A stretch of 64,000 nucleotides of DNA from the NCBI GenBank assembly GCA_002390845.1, contig DGQT01000077.1, forward strand, positions 62,001 through 126,000, written 5' to 3'. Each line of letters opens with the position of its first letter. Position 1 is the stretch's first letter. The stretch is from Chitinophagaceae bacterium UBA4407. Lineage in GTDB: Bacteria > Bacteroidota > Bacteroidia > Chitinophagales > Chitinophagaceae. The notes under the pieces are model-generated. The model saw nothing but the letters and a program-made list of their open reading frames with translations, was not told the DNA's origin and did no database searches. The translations under genes were made by a program, and so were the position numbers. Below are positions 55,324-63,810 of this stretch, in pieces.

Positions 55324-55362
55324 CAAAATCACTTAAAATTATTTTTTTACAGTCAGTTAAAT

Positions 55363-55887
55363 CTAATAGTTCATAAGCCTGAAAAACTGCACCCAGGGGC
55401 CAATCTCCTCTTTATATTGTTTTGCCATCACACGGGTTATTTGAGATAAGTGTGTAAGATCGTGCACCACCCATGTAGCAACCAGTTGCCCCAGAGTAAC
55501 TTCACCAAAGGTTGGATGATTGCCCTTCTTCATAAAATCTGTCTCCGATAAATTTAGCGAACGCAACCATTCAATATTCACCTTTCGTAATTGCTCAAAC
55601 TCATTTAACAATTCTGCAATCGGTTTTCCGGCACTTTCGGTGAACATCGCAAACCGGTCATAAGGCATAAATGTTTTTGTTGTGCCGTATTCCAATATCA
55701 CCTTTATTCTTTCGGGCCAGTCTGTTTTTTCGCCCTGTATTAAATGACCCACTACATCGTAAGGTGAAAAAGTTTCGGCGCCTTCGTTATTCATAACCCA
55801 TTCTTTCGATGCAGCAGATAACAATGCCCTTATAACAGTGGGTGTTCTTTCAAGTATTTCCAGCGATTTTTCTAAGTCAAATTTCAT
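55363..55887 (-). CDS. DinB-family protein
   Basis: This 174-residue protein has the DinB four-helix bundle with His residues in the metal-binding positions: VVGHLIQGEK early and ATWVVHDLTHLSQITRVM late. DinB proteins include thiol transferases and hydrolases; the substrate is unknown. It is a lone gene, convergent with the SMUG2-like gene. Confidence 0.85.
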   Translation of the reverse strand: MKFDLEKSLEILERTPTVIRALLSAASKEWVMNNEGAETFSPYDVVGHLIQGEKTDWPERIKVILEYGTTKTFMPYDRFAMFTESAGKPIAELLNEFEQLRKVNIEWLRSLNLSETDFMKKGNHPTFGEVTLGQLVATWVVHDLTHLSQITRVMAKQYKEEIGPWVQFFRLMNY

Positions 55888-55937
55888 AATAAAGAAGTTT
55901 TACAAACTAAAATGGTGGACAATAAAAGTTAATATCA

Positions 55938-56607
55938 TTTTGTACCAGGCAACAGAATACAAATGAGGCTTTTCTTGCCACGCTCGGTTCGAAGTTCCTC
56001 TTTCATGGCGACATTTAAGCGAAGGGTGGCATCCCGAAAGCTTTCGGGACCGAATTCATTTCGCATAAGCGTCAAGCTAAAATTTAGTATTATAAACTGA
56101 AACATAAATCTGTACAGGGTTTCCAGCATTTTATACTGCCGTTTCCATCGTGCGTTATAATACCCTCCCTGCATAAGGCGCCTCATCCGGTTCGGTTCCG
56201 GCAAAGCCGGAATTGCTGCGATGGCGCAAGCCATATCGCAGCAAAGAAGCGGGTGTAGCGCCGTTGCAGGGACAATGCCATGCGGCAATGAGCATTAAGA
56301 GCTTTGCATTTAAAAGTTGTTAAAACAAAAATTAGCTTGACGCCAATGCGGATTCATTTCGGGATCGCACACTTGTACGCCATAACTTTATTAAACAAAG
56401 CGAAAGCGAAGGTATGTTTTGTGTTTTTGAATGCAATTCTGTAAGGGTAAAAGAAAATGCCGGCAACTTCTACACCTGTTTTTTTAAAAGCAAACTATGG
56501 AAAACAACAAGCAGACTGCACCGGAATTGCTGAATAGAATTGTTGGCGATCCAGTGTGCGACGCAACGAAAGCCTCATTCATATTCATCTGCCCGGCTCA
56601 AAAAAAT
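55938..56607. repeat. PIE25, complete element with nested insertions
   Basis: The left arm TTTTGTACCAGGCAACAG leads to CTTGC at 55974-55978. Then comes an 88-bp insert (CACGCTCGG from 55979 to GGGA at 56364), split by a 288-bp insertion. TCGCACACTTGTACG follows. The right dyad AGTGTGCGACGCAAC (ends at 56567) is followed by GAAAGCCTCATTCATATTC and GCCCGGCTCAAAAAAA. The interior 56380-56540 is unique. It fills the 792-base spacer 55888-56679. Confidence 0.82.
56064..56351. mobile_element. 288-bp non-autonomous insertion with a 10-bp target duplication
   Basis: The perfect direct repeat ATTCATTTCG occurs at 56054-56063 and 56352-56361. The ends between form an imperfect inverted repeat: CATAAGCGTCAAGCTAA at the left, and TTAGCTTGACGCCAATGCG at the right. 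Inside are strong hairpins, for example TTCCGGC AAA GCCGGAA (56196-56212) and GCTGCGATGGC GCAA GCCAT-type (56215-56242). There is no transposase. A 117-codon open frame on the minus strand crosses the inner part but is not gene-like. Confidence 0.82.
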
Positions 56608-56679
56608 ACCATTATCCGTTCCCTAAAACTTTCCTCTATATAAAATTTGCCACCACTAAAACTTTTGTATATTTAATTT

Positions 56680-57417
56680 ATGGTATCTATAGCACTTTAC
56701 AATCTTAAAGGCGGCGTAGGCAAAACCGCCGCTACCGTAAACCTGGCTTACCTTGCAGCAGCCAGCGGATTAAAAACCCTTGTTTGGGATCTTGACCCAC
56801 AGGGATCTTCTTCGTTTTACCTGAATGTAACGCCAGCCACAAAAAACGAAAGTAAAAAATTGCTTACTGATGCAATGCAGGTAAAAGATGCAGTGCAGGA
56901 TTCGGCGTTTGAAAACCTTTGGGTAATACCGGCAGATCTTTCGGCCCGTAATGCCGATTTGGAACTGGATGGCATGAAACAGAGCAAAAAGAAACTGAAA
57001 AGCCTGCTGAGCGGTCTTAAACAATTTGATCTTGTATTGCTCGATTGCCCGCCGGGTATTTCGTTGCTGCACGATAATGTTTTTAATGCCGCCGACTGGG
57101 TGTTGATGCCGAATATACCTACAACATTATCGATACGTTCTTACGAAACCGTAATAAATTATTTTAAGGAGAATAACCTGGATACGAGCCAGGTAAAATG
57201 TTTTTTTAGTATGGTTGATCATCGTAAAAACCTGCACCATGAGGTAATGCAGCAATTTTACAAGGATAAAATATTTTTCAAGAACTACATTCCTTACCTG
57301 AGTGATGTAGAAAAAATGGGTACCCATCAGCAACCTGTTTTTGAATTTGCCAACAGCGGTTATGCGGCACAGTGTTACCGCGATTTATGGGGCGAAATAA
57401 AAAAGGCATGCCTTTAG
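56680..57417 (+). CDS. orphan ParA-family ATPase
   Basis: This 245-residue protein has the deviant Walker A KGGVGKT (residues 10-16), the DLDPQG motif (37-42) and DCPPG further on. The dimer-type ATP-binding face is intact. ParA ATPases position DNA or protein cargo. There is no parB or centromere-like sequence nearby, so it is probably not a chromosome partition protein but an orphan that may position something else. It is followed by an esterase gene (58-base gap). Confidence 0.88.
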   Translation: MVSIALYNLKGGVGKTAATVNLAYLAAASGLKTLVWDLDPQGSSSFYLNVTPATKNESKKLLTDAMQVKDAVQDSAFENLWVIPADLSARNADLELDGMKQSKKKLKSLLSGLKQFDLVLLDCPPGISLLHDNVFNAADWVLMPNIPTTLSIRSYETVINYFKENNLDTSQVKCFFSMVDHRKNLHHEVMQQFYKDKIFFKNYIPYLSDVEKMGTHQQPVFEFANSGYAAQCYRDLWGEIKKACL

Positions 57418-57475
57418 GAAAAGTTGATTAGTTGAAAGGTTGAAGCAAATAATACAAACAATAACATAGATAAAT

Positions 57476-58207
57476 ATGCGAAGAGAACTTACATCGTGGT
57501 ACAGCCCGTCTTTAGGTAAAGAAATGCCCATTGCTTCTTATGGTCATTATGGTTTTGCATTGCTGCTGATTCCTACTGCCGCAGCAGATTATTTAGAGTA
57601 TGAGCGTTTCCAGATGATGGATGCATTGGCACCTTTAATTGATTCTGGTAAGATGCGGGTATTCAGCATTAACAGTATTAACACAGAAAGCTGGATGAAT
57701 AATGAAATGCTTCCTGAGCATAAAGCCATTCGGCAGAACCAGTTTAATGAATATGTATTTAATGAGGTAATTCCTTTTATCAGGAACAGCACCAGCCAGG
57801 AAACTATGATTTTTACAAGTGGCGCATCGTTCGGTGCATTGCATGCAATGAACTTGTTTCTTAAGAAGCCCGATCTTATTAACGGGGTTATCAGCATGAG
57901 TGGTGTTTACGACCTTACCGAATACACAAAGGGATATTGGGATGATCAGGTATATTTCAATAGCCCCATTCATTATATACCCAACCTTAATGATCAATGG
58001 TATCACGATAAAATAAAATCATCGCACCATATTCATATTTATACAGGCAGCGGTTCTTATGAAGATCCTGAAGCGAACAAAAGGTTTTCGCAGGTGTTGT
58101 GGGATAAAGGTATCTGGCACGAACTTGAAGTATGGGGGCCGGATATTAACCACGACTGGCCAACTTGGCGTACCATGCTGCCTTATATAATAGACACAAA
58201 ATTTTAA
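57476..58207 (+). CDS. esterase-family alpha/beta hydrolase
   Basis: This 243-residue protein has the esterase D-like fold with the nucleophile elbow GASFG (116-120, Ser118). A late acid/His pair is likely in TGSGSYEDPE and NHDWPTW. It lacks a signal peptide. Members cleave acyl esters such as S-formylglutathione or act on sugar acyl groups; the substrate is unknown. A terminator follows it. Confidence 0.82.
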   Translation: MRRELTSWYSPSLGKEMPIASYGHYGFALLLIPTAAADYLEYERFQMMDALAPLIDSGKMRVFSINSINTESWMNNEMLPEHKAIRQNQFNEYVFNEVIPFIRNSTSQETMIFTSGASFGALHAMNLFLKKPDLINGVISMSGVYDLTEYTKGYWDDQVYFNSPIHYIPNLNDQWYHDKIKSSHHIHIYTGSGSYEDPEANKRFSQVLWDKGIWHELEVWGPDINHDWPTWRTMLPYIIDTKF

Positions 58208-58213
58208 ACTTTC

Positions 58214-58240
58214 ATCCCCGGCATGTTCGGGGATTTTTTT
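58214..58240 (+). terminator. intrinsic terminator after the esterase gene
   Basis: ATCCCCG GCATGTT CGGGGAT forms a 7-bp stem with a T-run at 58234-58240. An ATG at 58223 falls in its loop and stem, so translation of the next gene should not begin there. Confidence 0.85.
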
Positions 58241-58249
58241 CTTATTAAA

Positions 58250-60718
58250 ATGCTCAGAAAAACACTAACCAACAAATATGTAAAACGCGTCCTTAAAGGT
58301 TTTGGGGTATTTATTGTACTCATTTTTGTACTCTTCCTGGCCGCCGCTGCATATATACATTTTAATAAAGACAACATTATTGCAACTATTAAAGAAAAGA
58401 TTGGTAATTCTATTAATGGTAGCCCCGTAATAAAAGATATTGATGTTTCTCTCCTAACTACGTTTCCATATGCATCTGTAAACCTTTATAATGTAAGCTT
58501 GCTGGATTCGCTATATCATAAACCCATAGTAGAGGCACAGGAAATTGCTTTCAGGATAAACGTTTTTCAACTCTTTTCAAGTAATCCGGATATTGCCAAA
58601 CTTGTTGTGAACAATGCAAGTCTGAACATATTCACAGATTCAACAGGCTACAGCAATGCATGGGCCCTTGCAAAAAAAAGTAGTTCAAAAAGCAGCAATC
58701 AACCCGGTTCAACTATTCGTAAAATTGAAATCAGCAATACGGCCGTTTCCATAGCAGAGGCACTTAGAGATAAGCTTTACGCATTTGATTTAAAAAAGGT
58801 GATAGCCACGGTAGATAAAAAAGACTCCTTGCTATATGTAAAACTTGATGAAGAATGCTTTGTAAAAGGCCTTGGGTTTAATTTAAAAAAGGGAAGTTAC
58901 CTGCAAAACCAGCTTATCGAAGCAAAAAACTGGAACCTGGTAGTTAATGCAGTTACGCAGGATATTACATTCGGTAAGTCAGGTATCAGCATTAACCATC
59001 ATCCTTATGATTTAGAAGGGGCATTCCACTTAAAAGATTCATCATGGTTTCAACTGCATATCGTAACCAAAAATGTGGGCTATATGCAGGCAGGGCAAAT
59101 TCTTACAGAAAGAATCAGGCAAAAACTGGCGCTCCTCAATCTGGAAAAGCCATTGGATATTCTTGAAGCAGATGTAACTGGCCCTCTTGCAAAACGGGGC
59201 GATCCGCAGATCCATGCAAAATGGATCACATCTGGTAATGATATCAGCACTCCGATTGTTAATTTCAATGATTGCAGTTTCTCAGGTACATTTAATAATT
59301 ATGTAAGCGATTCCCTTGAAACCGGCGACGAAAACACAGCAATTATTATCAATAACCTTAAAGCCAAATGGGGTGATATTCTCTTAACCGCAGACAGTCT
59401 TCGCGTATGGGATTTAAGCAACCCCATGATGCAGTTTACTTTTAATTCGAATTGCAATTTTGAACAGCTTGATCAACAGCTTGCATTAAACAGTATAAAA
59501 CTTACTGGTGGAACAGCGCACCTTGCATTACAATATAACGGCCCTGTAATACCCGACCCTTCATTGTTATCAAAACTTACAGCCAACATAAAAATTGAGA
59601 ATGGCACATTGCTGTACCAGCCAAGAAATATCAGTTTCACAAACTGCAACGGCAGTATTTCAATTTCAGAAAATAATATTGCGGTAGACCGCCTTACCTG
59701 CGATGTAAAGCAAAACCACTTCGAAATAAACATTAGTGGATTGGGTGTAAACAAACTGGCCCAGAAAGATTCCGGTAAAACCTATATTGCCTGCAATGTA
59801 TTTTGTCCGTCACTTAACCTCGGCGATTTTAAGACAGCCTTTACTACCAGGAAAAATACCACCAGTAGAAAAGGGGCAAGCAAACTGGCCGCTACCGCAT
59901 TAAAGATCGATGATATGCTGGAAAAAGGCGATATGCTTTTAAACCTTAAAGCCCCCAAAGTGCAGTTAGAAAAGTTTACAGCAGAAAACGCCGAAGCCCA
60001 ATTGCTTTTTCAGCAAGACGACTGGGAAATACAAAAAGCTTTTCTGCGGCATGCCGGAGGCAGCTTATCTGTTTCAGGAAAAATTCACCAGGTAAATCCT
60101 GATTATCACGAGGCCACGGCAAAACTCAATTTGCAGAATGTAGATGTAAGAAAAGTTTTTTATGCCTTTAATAATTTTGGCCAGGATGGTATCAGTTACG
60201 CCAACCTGCGCGGTAAAATGAATACCACCGCAACCATAAAAGCAGGGCTAAGTAACAAAGGGCACTTAGTAGATAATTCAATGTATGGCAACGTAGATTT
60301 TTCTGTAAAAAACGGTGCGCTCATCAATTACGAACCCATCCAGGAAATACAAAAAAACTTTTTCAAAAACCGCGACTTAACAAACATCACGTTTGCCGAA
60401 TTAAAAGATAAACTTGTTATTAAAGGCAACCAGGTTCAGATCAGCAGAATGGAAATAGCATCCAGCGCCATCACTATGTATGTAGAAGGCGTTTATGGTT
60501 TTAAAGAAGGCACCGACATTAGTATACAAATCCCTCTAAGCAATCTTAAAGATCCAGATAAAAACCCCGGCATACAACCCAAAGGTGCCGATGCAAAAGT
60601 AGGCCCGAGTATTTTCCTAAGAGCAAAGAACGGTGTATCCGGCAAGGTAAAAATTGGTGTAGATGTGTTAAGGATGTTTCGCAAAAAGAAAAAAACAGAT
60701 ACAAAAAAAGAAGGATAA
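58250..60718 (+). CDS. AsmA-family inner-membrane protein
   Basis: This 822-residue protein has one N-terminal transmembrane segment (about residues 17-37, FIVLIFVLFLAAAAYI). A long periplasmic AsmA domain follows, with repeating beta-strand patterns (for example ISITEN-like short strands and GNVDFSVKNG). It ends with a basic KKKKTDTKKEG tail. AsmA-like proteins are now thought to move lipids between the inner and outer membranes. The ATG at 58250 is chosen; one 27 bases upstream would sit in the terminator hairpin. Confidence 0.88.
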   Translation: MLRKTLTNKYVKRVLKGFGVFIVLIFVLFLAAAAYIHFNKDNIIATIKEKIGNSINGSPVIKDIDVSLLTTFPYASVNLYNVSLLDSLYHKPIVEAQEIAFRINVFQLFSSNPDIAKLVVNNASLNIFTDSTGYSNAWALAKKSSSKSSNQPGSTIRKIEISNTAVSIAEALRDKLYAFDLKKVIATVDKKDSLLYVKLDEECFVKGLGFNLKKGSYLQNQLIEAKNWNLVVNAVTQDITFGKSGISINHHPYDLEGAFHLKDSSWFQLHIVTKNVGYMQAGQILTERIRQKLALLNLEKPLDILEADVTGPLAKRGDPQIHAKWITSGNDISTPIVNFNDCSFSGTFNNYVSDSLETGDENTAIIINNLKAKWGDILLTADSLRVWDLSNPMMQFTFNSNCNFEQLDQQLALNSIKLTGGTAHLALQYNGPVIPDPSLLSKLTANIKIENGTLLYQPRNISFTNCNGSISISENNIAVDRLTCDVKQNHFEINISGLGVNKLAQKDSGKTYIACNVFCPSLNLGDFKTAFTTRKNTTSRKGASKLAATALKIDDMLEKGDMLLNLKAPKVQLEKFTAENAEAQLLFQQDDWEIQKAFLRHAGGSLSVSGKIHQVNPDYHEATAKLNLQNVDVRKVFYAFNNFGQDGISYANLRGKMNTTATIKAGLSNKGHLVDNSMYGNVDFSVKNGALINYEPIQEIQKNFFKNRDLTNITFAELKDKLVIKGNQVQISRMEIASSAITMYVEGVYGFKEGTDISIQIPLSNLKDPDKNPGIQPKGADAKVGPSIFLRAKNGVSGKVKIGVDVLRMFRKKKKTDTKKEG

Positions 60719-60848
60719 TTTTTTTAGCCCAACTGTAGCCCATCAATTAAGCATTCTTGCGTCGCACACTTGTACTGCAACAATACTATTGAACTTTTAC
60801 TGTAGCGTAGGTTAACAGTTACAAGATTATTATCCCCCCCTCAAAAAA
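60719..60848. repeat. PIE26, element with decayed right arm
   Basis: The left arm TTTTTAGCCCAACTG has the dyad CTTGCGTCGCAC (60756-60767) and ACTTGTACTGC. The right dyad is degenerate (GTAGCGTAGGTTAACAG near 60803), and the arm ends CCCCCCTCAAAAAAAG. It lies between the AsmA gene and the convergent lipoprotein gene. Confidence 0.65.
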
Positions 60849-60850
60849 AG

Positions 60851-61639
60851 TTATTTATAAAAATAACCCGCCCGGTATATCTCTTTTCCGTCTTTTGTAA
60901 TACTGCAGGAGATGGGCTTTCCATCATCGCGGTACTTGTATTCCTCATGGAAATTATTGTGCTCGGTAAACCTTACATTGTTGGCAGATACATTACCCAA
61001 TCCCCAAAAATTTTCAAGCAGCCGAACCTCATCATCAGAATACAATGGGTTTACCTTAGTGTCATATTCGTCATATTGGCTTAGGGCACAGAGAATAAAC
61101 CTGTTGCCATCTAACGCATACCTGGTTATTTGCTGCAGGTTGCTTTTTTCATCATACTCTAACAGGTAATAAGCGATCAGCACAAAAGAGTCCCTGTCAT
61201 CAAAAAAATAATAATCCATCATTTTGCTTACCCTGCCCTGGCTGTCGTGCAGGTAAGAAACACTGTCTGTATAACCCAGTCTTGAGGAACCCAGTCTTGA
61301 GGAACCGTAAGCAACATAGGAAACCTTACCGGATAGTGCATCGGAGTAGAAGACATAACTGCTGAAATCATCAACACCCCATAATGGTTGCGTAATTCTT
61401 GTAATTCTTTCCTGTGCATCCCGGTAATAATGCATCTTGCCTTCTGCAATTATTTTTCCGGCTGCATCGTAGTCAAAATTGATTGAATCGGTTGACAGCA
61501 AATTTTCATTTAAGACCAATGTGTTGGTAATCTTAACCAGTTTTTGGCCGATGTTTTCCGCCGGCAGTGCTGGTACTGACTCTTTGTGGCATCCACAAAA
61601 TATCATTACACAACTTAATATGGCAGGCACCCTTTTCAT
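60851..61639 (-). CDS. YD-repeat-like lipoprotein
   Basis: This 262-residue protein has a signal peptide ending in the lipobox FCGC (Cys17). The mature part has several short repeated units of the form Y-D-x-x-G-K-(I/V), similar to RHS/YD repeats (for example FDYDAAGKIIAEG, EYDEKSNLQQITRY, EYKYRDDGKP). Such proteins are common in Bacteroidota, with no known function. A perfect 15-base tandem duplication (61275-61304) repeats GSSRL in the middle. It is a single gene, convergent with AsmA. Confidence 0.75.
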   Translation of the reverse strand: MKRVPAILSCVMIFCGCHKESVPALPAENIGQKLVKITNTLVLNENLLSTDSINFDYDAAGKIIAEGKMHYYRDAQERITRITQPLWGVDDFSSYVFYSDALSGKVSYVAYGSSRLGSSRLGYTDSVSYLHDSQGRVSKMMDYYFFDDRDSFVLIAYYLLEYDEKSNLQQITRYALDGNRFILCALSQYDEYDTKVNPLYSDDEVRLLENFWGLGNVSANNVRFTEHNNFHEEYKYRDDGKPISCSITKDGKEIYRAGYFYK

Positions 61640-61774
61640 AAAAACAATTTAATAGTGATTCAATTTTTTACAATTACAGATACTTCATAATGTATAAACG
61701 TTGCCCGAACGTGTTTGAAAATAAATAAAATTTGTTTATCCGCGTTGCCTGCATGTGCTTAATTGTATTCTTAA

Positions 61775-61854
61775 CCCCGCCTTAAGCGGGGCAGGCTGTA
61801 CAAGTGTGCGACGCAAGAGGTGATGCCATAAAATACAACTGCCCGGCTCAAAAT
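61775..61854. repeat. PIE27, right arm with an adjacent hairpin
   Basis: CCCCGC CTTAA GCGGGG (61775-61791) is a perfect 6-bp stem just before TACAAGTGTGCGACGCAAG (ends 61816). The arm ends with GCCCGGCTCAAAA. No left arm is visible. It lies in the 267-base spacer before the fucosidase stop. Confidence 0.72.
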
Positions 61855-61906
61855 TACGCTACACAAATTATGGGTTATTTTTCCTTACAAACGATGGGCT
61901 TATCTT

Positions 61907-63355
61907 TTAAAGGATGATCTTAAAAGACACTGCATACTTGCCCGCCACATTGTTTTGCAACTTCGCAGGAATATTGATTACAGTTGCACCATCAGCAGAT
62001 TGAAATTTAATTTTTTCAGCAGGCGCATCCATGTAAATGACCTTGCTCTTTTTATTCAATGCAATATTTTTTAAATTGAGTGAAGCGGGCAAAACAACGT
62101 CATCTGTTTTATCGCTCAACACATAAACATAAACCGTTTTTTTATCTTTCGATTGCAGGTACAACACATTGCCATCTTCGTAAGGTGCTAAGGGAATGGT
62201 TGCATAAACAGCTTCGCTGTGCACCTTCATCCATGCACCAATTTCCTCTAAACGGCTGTAGGCAGTATCGCTGAAATCACCATCAGGCGAGGGGCCGATG
62301 TTCAATAAAAAGTTGCCACCTCTTGAAATAATTCTCAGCAACATGTGCACCAGTTCATTGGTTGGTTTGTAAGTATCGTTGGGTACATAACTCCACGAAT
62401 TGCCCATGGTAATACAGCTCTCCCACGGATAGCTTAATGCTTCTTTGGGAATGGTTTGTTCGGGTGTTACATAGTTTTCAAATTCGCCGCTTACGGTTCT
62501 GTCAACCACCATTAAACCGGGCTGGTAACTGCGGCCCATTTTTGCAATGCGGGCCATATCAATATCCTGGTCATCTTTAATTCCACGTTGCCATTCAACG
62601 GTTGTATCAACGCTCGACAGCGGCCTTACCCAACCACCATCCAGCCACAATACATCTATCTTGCCATAGCCGGTCATCAGTTCTTTTATCTGGTTGTAAG
62701 TGTAATCTTTAAAGGCATTCCAGCGCTCAGGGTATTTTTTGGGATCATAATTTACATTCCTGTCTTTTGGCGGAAAATACGGCCACCAGTAATCAGGGCT
62801 ATGCCAGTCCGGTTTTGAAAAATAAGCCCCTACCATAAAATCATCTTTCCTGAATGCATCAAATATTTCTTTGGCAACATTACTTCTTGGGTTTGAAGAG
62901 AAAGGTGTTTTAGCCGCAGTAATTTTATAATCTGTTTGCTTTGTATCGAACATGCAAAAACCGTCATGATGTTTTGTAGTGAACACTACATATTTCATTC
63001 CTGCATCTTTTGCAGCGGCAGCCCATTTATCAGGATTAAAATGCGTGGGGTTAAAAGTGGTCTGCAGGTTTTCGTAAGCTTTTACATATTCATTGTAACC
63101 CGCTGCATAAGGCCCGCGGCGCTGTGTCCAGCCTTCGTCTTCGGGGCAAATGCTCCAGCTTTCAACAACGCCCCATTGGCTGTACGTACCCCAATGCATA
63201 AACAATCCAAACTTCAGGTCCTGCCATTGGTCAATCTTTTGTTGCACAAAAGTGTCGGTGGGTTTTACATAATCATTATCGAAATTGTGTTGCTGCGCAT
63301 TCGCAATAACAACCACGCACAATAGCAATACAAAAAGCAGTTTACTTTTTAACAT
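61907..63355 (-). CDS. alpha-L-fucosidase (GH29)
   Basis: This 482-residue enzyme has a signal peptide (residues 1-20, VVVIANAQQ) and the GH29 barrel: FMHWGTYSQWG (52-62), TKHHDGF (127-133) and the nucleophile Asp239 in LWLDGG. A C-terminal beta-sandwich domain completes it. It removes alpha-L-fucose from glycans, probably in the periplasm. No other glycan-degradation gene adjoins it, but the GH109-like protein in the window may be a functional companion. Confidence 0.93.
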   Translation of the reverse strand: MLKSKLLFVLLLCVVVIANAQQHNFDNDYVKPTDTFVQQKIDQWQDLKFGLFMHWGTYSQWGVVESWSICPEDEGWTQRRGPYAAGYNEYVKAYENLQTTFNPTHFNPDKWAAAAKDAGMKYVVFTTKHHDGFCMFDTKQTDYKITAAKTPFSSNPRSNVAKEIFDAFRKDDFMVGAYFSKPDWHSPDYWWPYFPPKDRNVNYDPKKYPERWNAFKDYTYNQIKELMTGYGKIDVLWLDGGWVRPLSSVDTTVEWQRGIKDDQDIDMARIAKMGRSYQPGLMVVDRTVSGEFENYVTPEQTIPKEALSYPWESCITMGNSWSYVPNDTYKPTNELVHMLLRIISRGGNFLLNIGPSPDGDFSDTAYSRLEEIGAWMKVHSEAVYATIPLAPYEDGNVLYLQSKDKKTVYVYVLSDKTDDVVLPASLNLKNIALNKKSKVIYMDAPAEKIKFQSADGATVINIPAKLQNNVAGKYAVSFKIIL

Positions 63356-63470
63356 GACGGTATATTTTTTATTTTATGAGCCAAAGCAAATTACAACTAT
63401 TGGGCTTTACCGAATCAAAGATTGTCTGAACCAGGATTTGAAATCATTTAAACGAAAATTAAGTCGTAAA

Positions 63471-63675
63471 CGTGCATCATCAAAGCTCTATTGCCCAATT
63501 CACAGTACAACAAAAGCCCAATCAGGGCGAAAGAAAGAAATGGGCTGTACATCATTTCTTTCTTGACTTTTTTTACGCAACCTCCCATTCCGGTTGCCTT
63601 TTTGTGTCAAGACAAAAAAGTAAATACGCTGCATATAATTTTTTCTTTCGTTCTTTTGCCTTGATGCAAAAGAAC
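63471..63675. repeat. first copy of a hairpin-rich direct repeat
   Basis: This copy starts at CGTGCA (63471) and shares the sequence to 63661 with the next copy at a 339-base offset. It contains four hairpins in a row: GAAAGAAATG/CATTTCTTTC (63533-63562), GCAACC/GGTTGC (63577-63597), an A/T-rich CTTTTT/AAAAAAG stem (63598-63620) and the perfect GTTCTTTTGC/GCAAAAGAAC (63650-63675, loop CTTGAT). The last lies just beyond the shared part. No gene is present. Confidence 0.75.
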
Positions 63676-63810
63676 CAAAAAATCAAGGACCACATGATCG
63701 CTCCGCGCATTGGTCCGGGCCAACGCCACACATTGCGTTCTCAAGTCAAATAAATCGTTACAATATTGATCAAGGTCTTTTACATAAAGAGCGAAGATTA
63801 AAATCCGGAA

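Noticed and set aside
55935..56288. A 117-codon minus-strand open frame
   Set aside because: It crosses the 288-bp element and the 88-bp unit, so it is a by-product of the repeats. Similar frames could recur wherever these elements are copied.
58223..58250. Longer AsmA start
   Set aside because: The upstream ATG lies within a terminator hairpin.
1..62000. Integron-type attC sites
   Set aside because: The elements are imperfect palindromes at one per gene, like attC, but they lack the GTTRRRY core pair, occur beside housekeeping genes in both strands and have no integrase in the window.
1..62000. Elements read as intrinsic terminators
   Set aside because: The outer stem has T-tracts on the 5' side and A-tracts on the 3' side, the reverse of an RNA terminator, and copies lie in divergent spacers where no gene ends.
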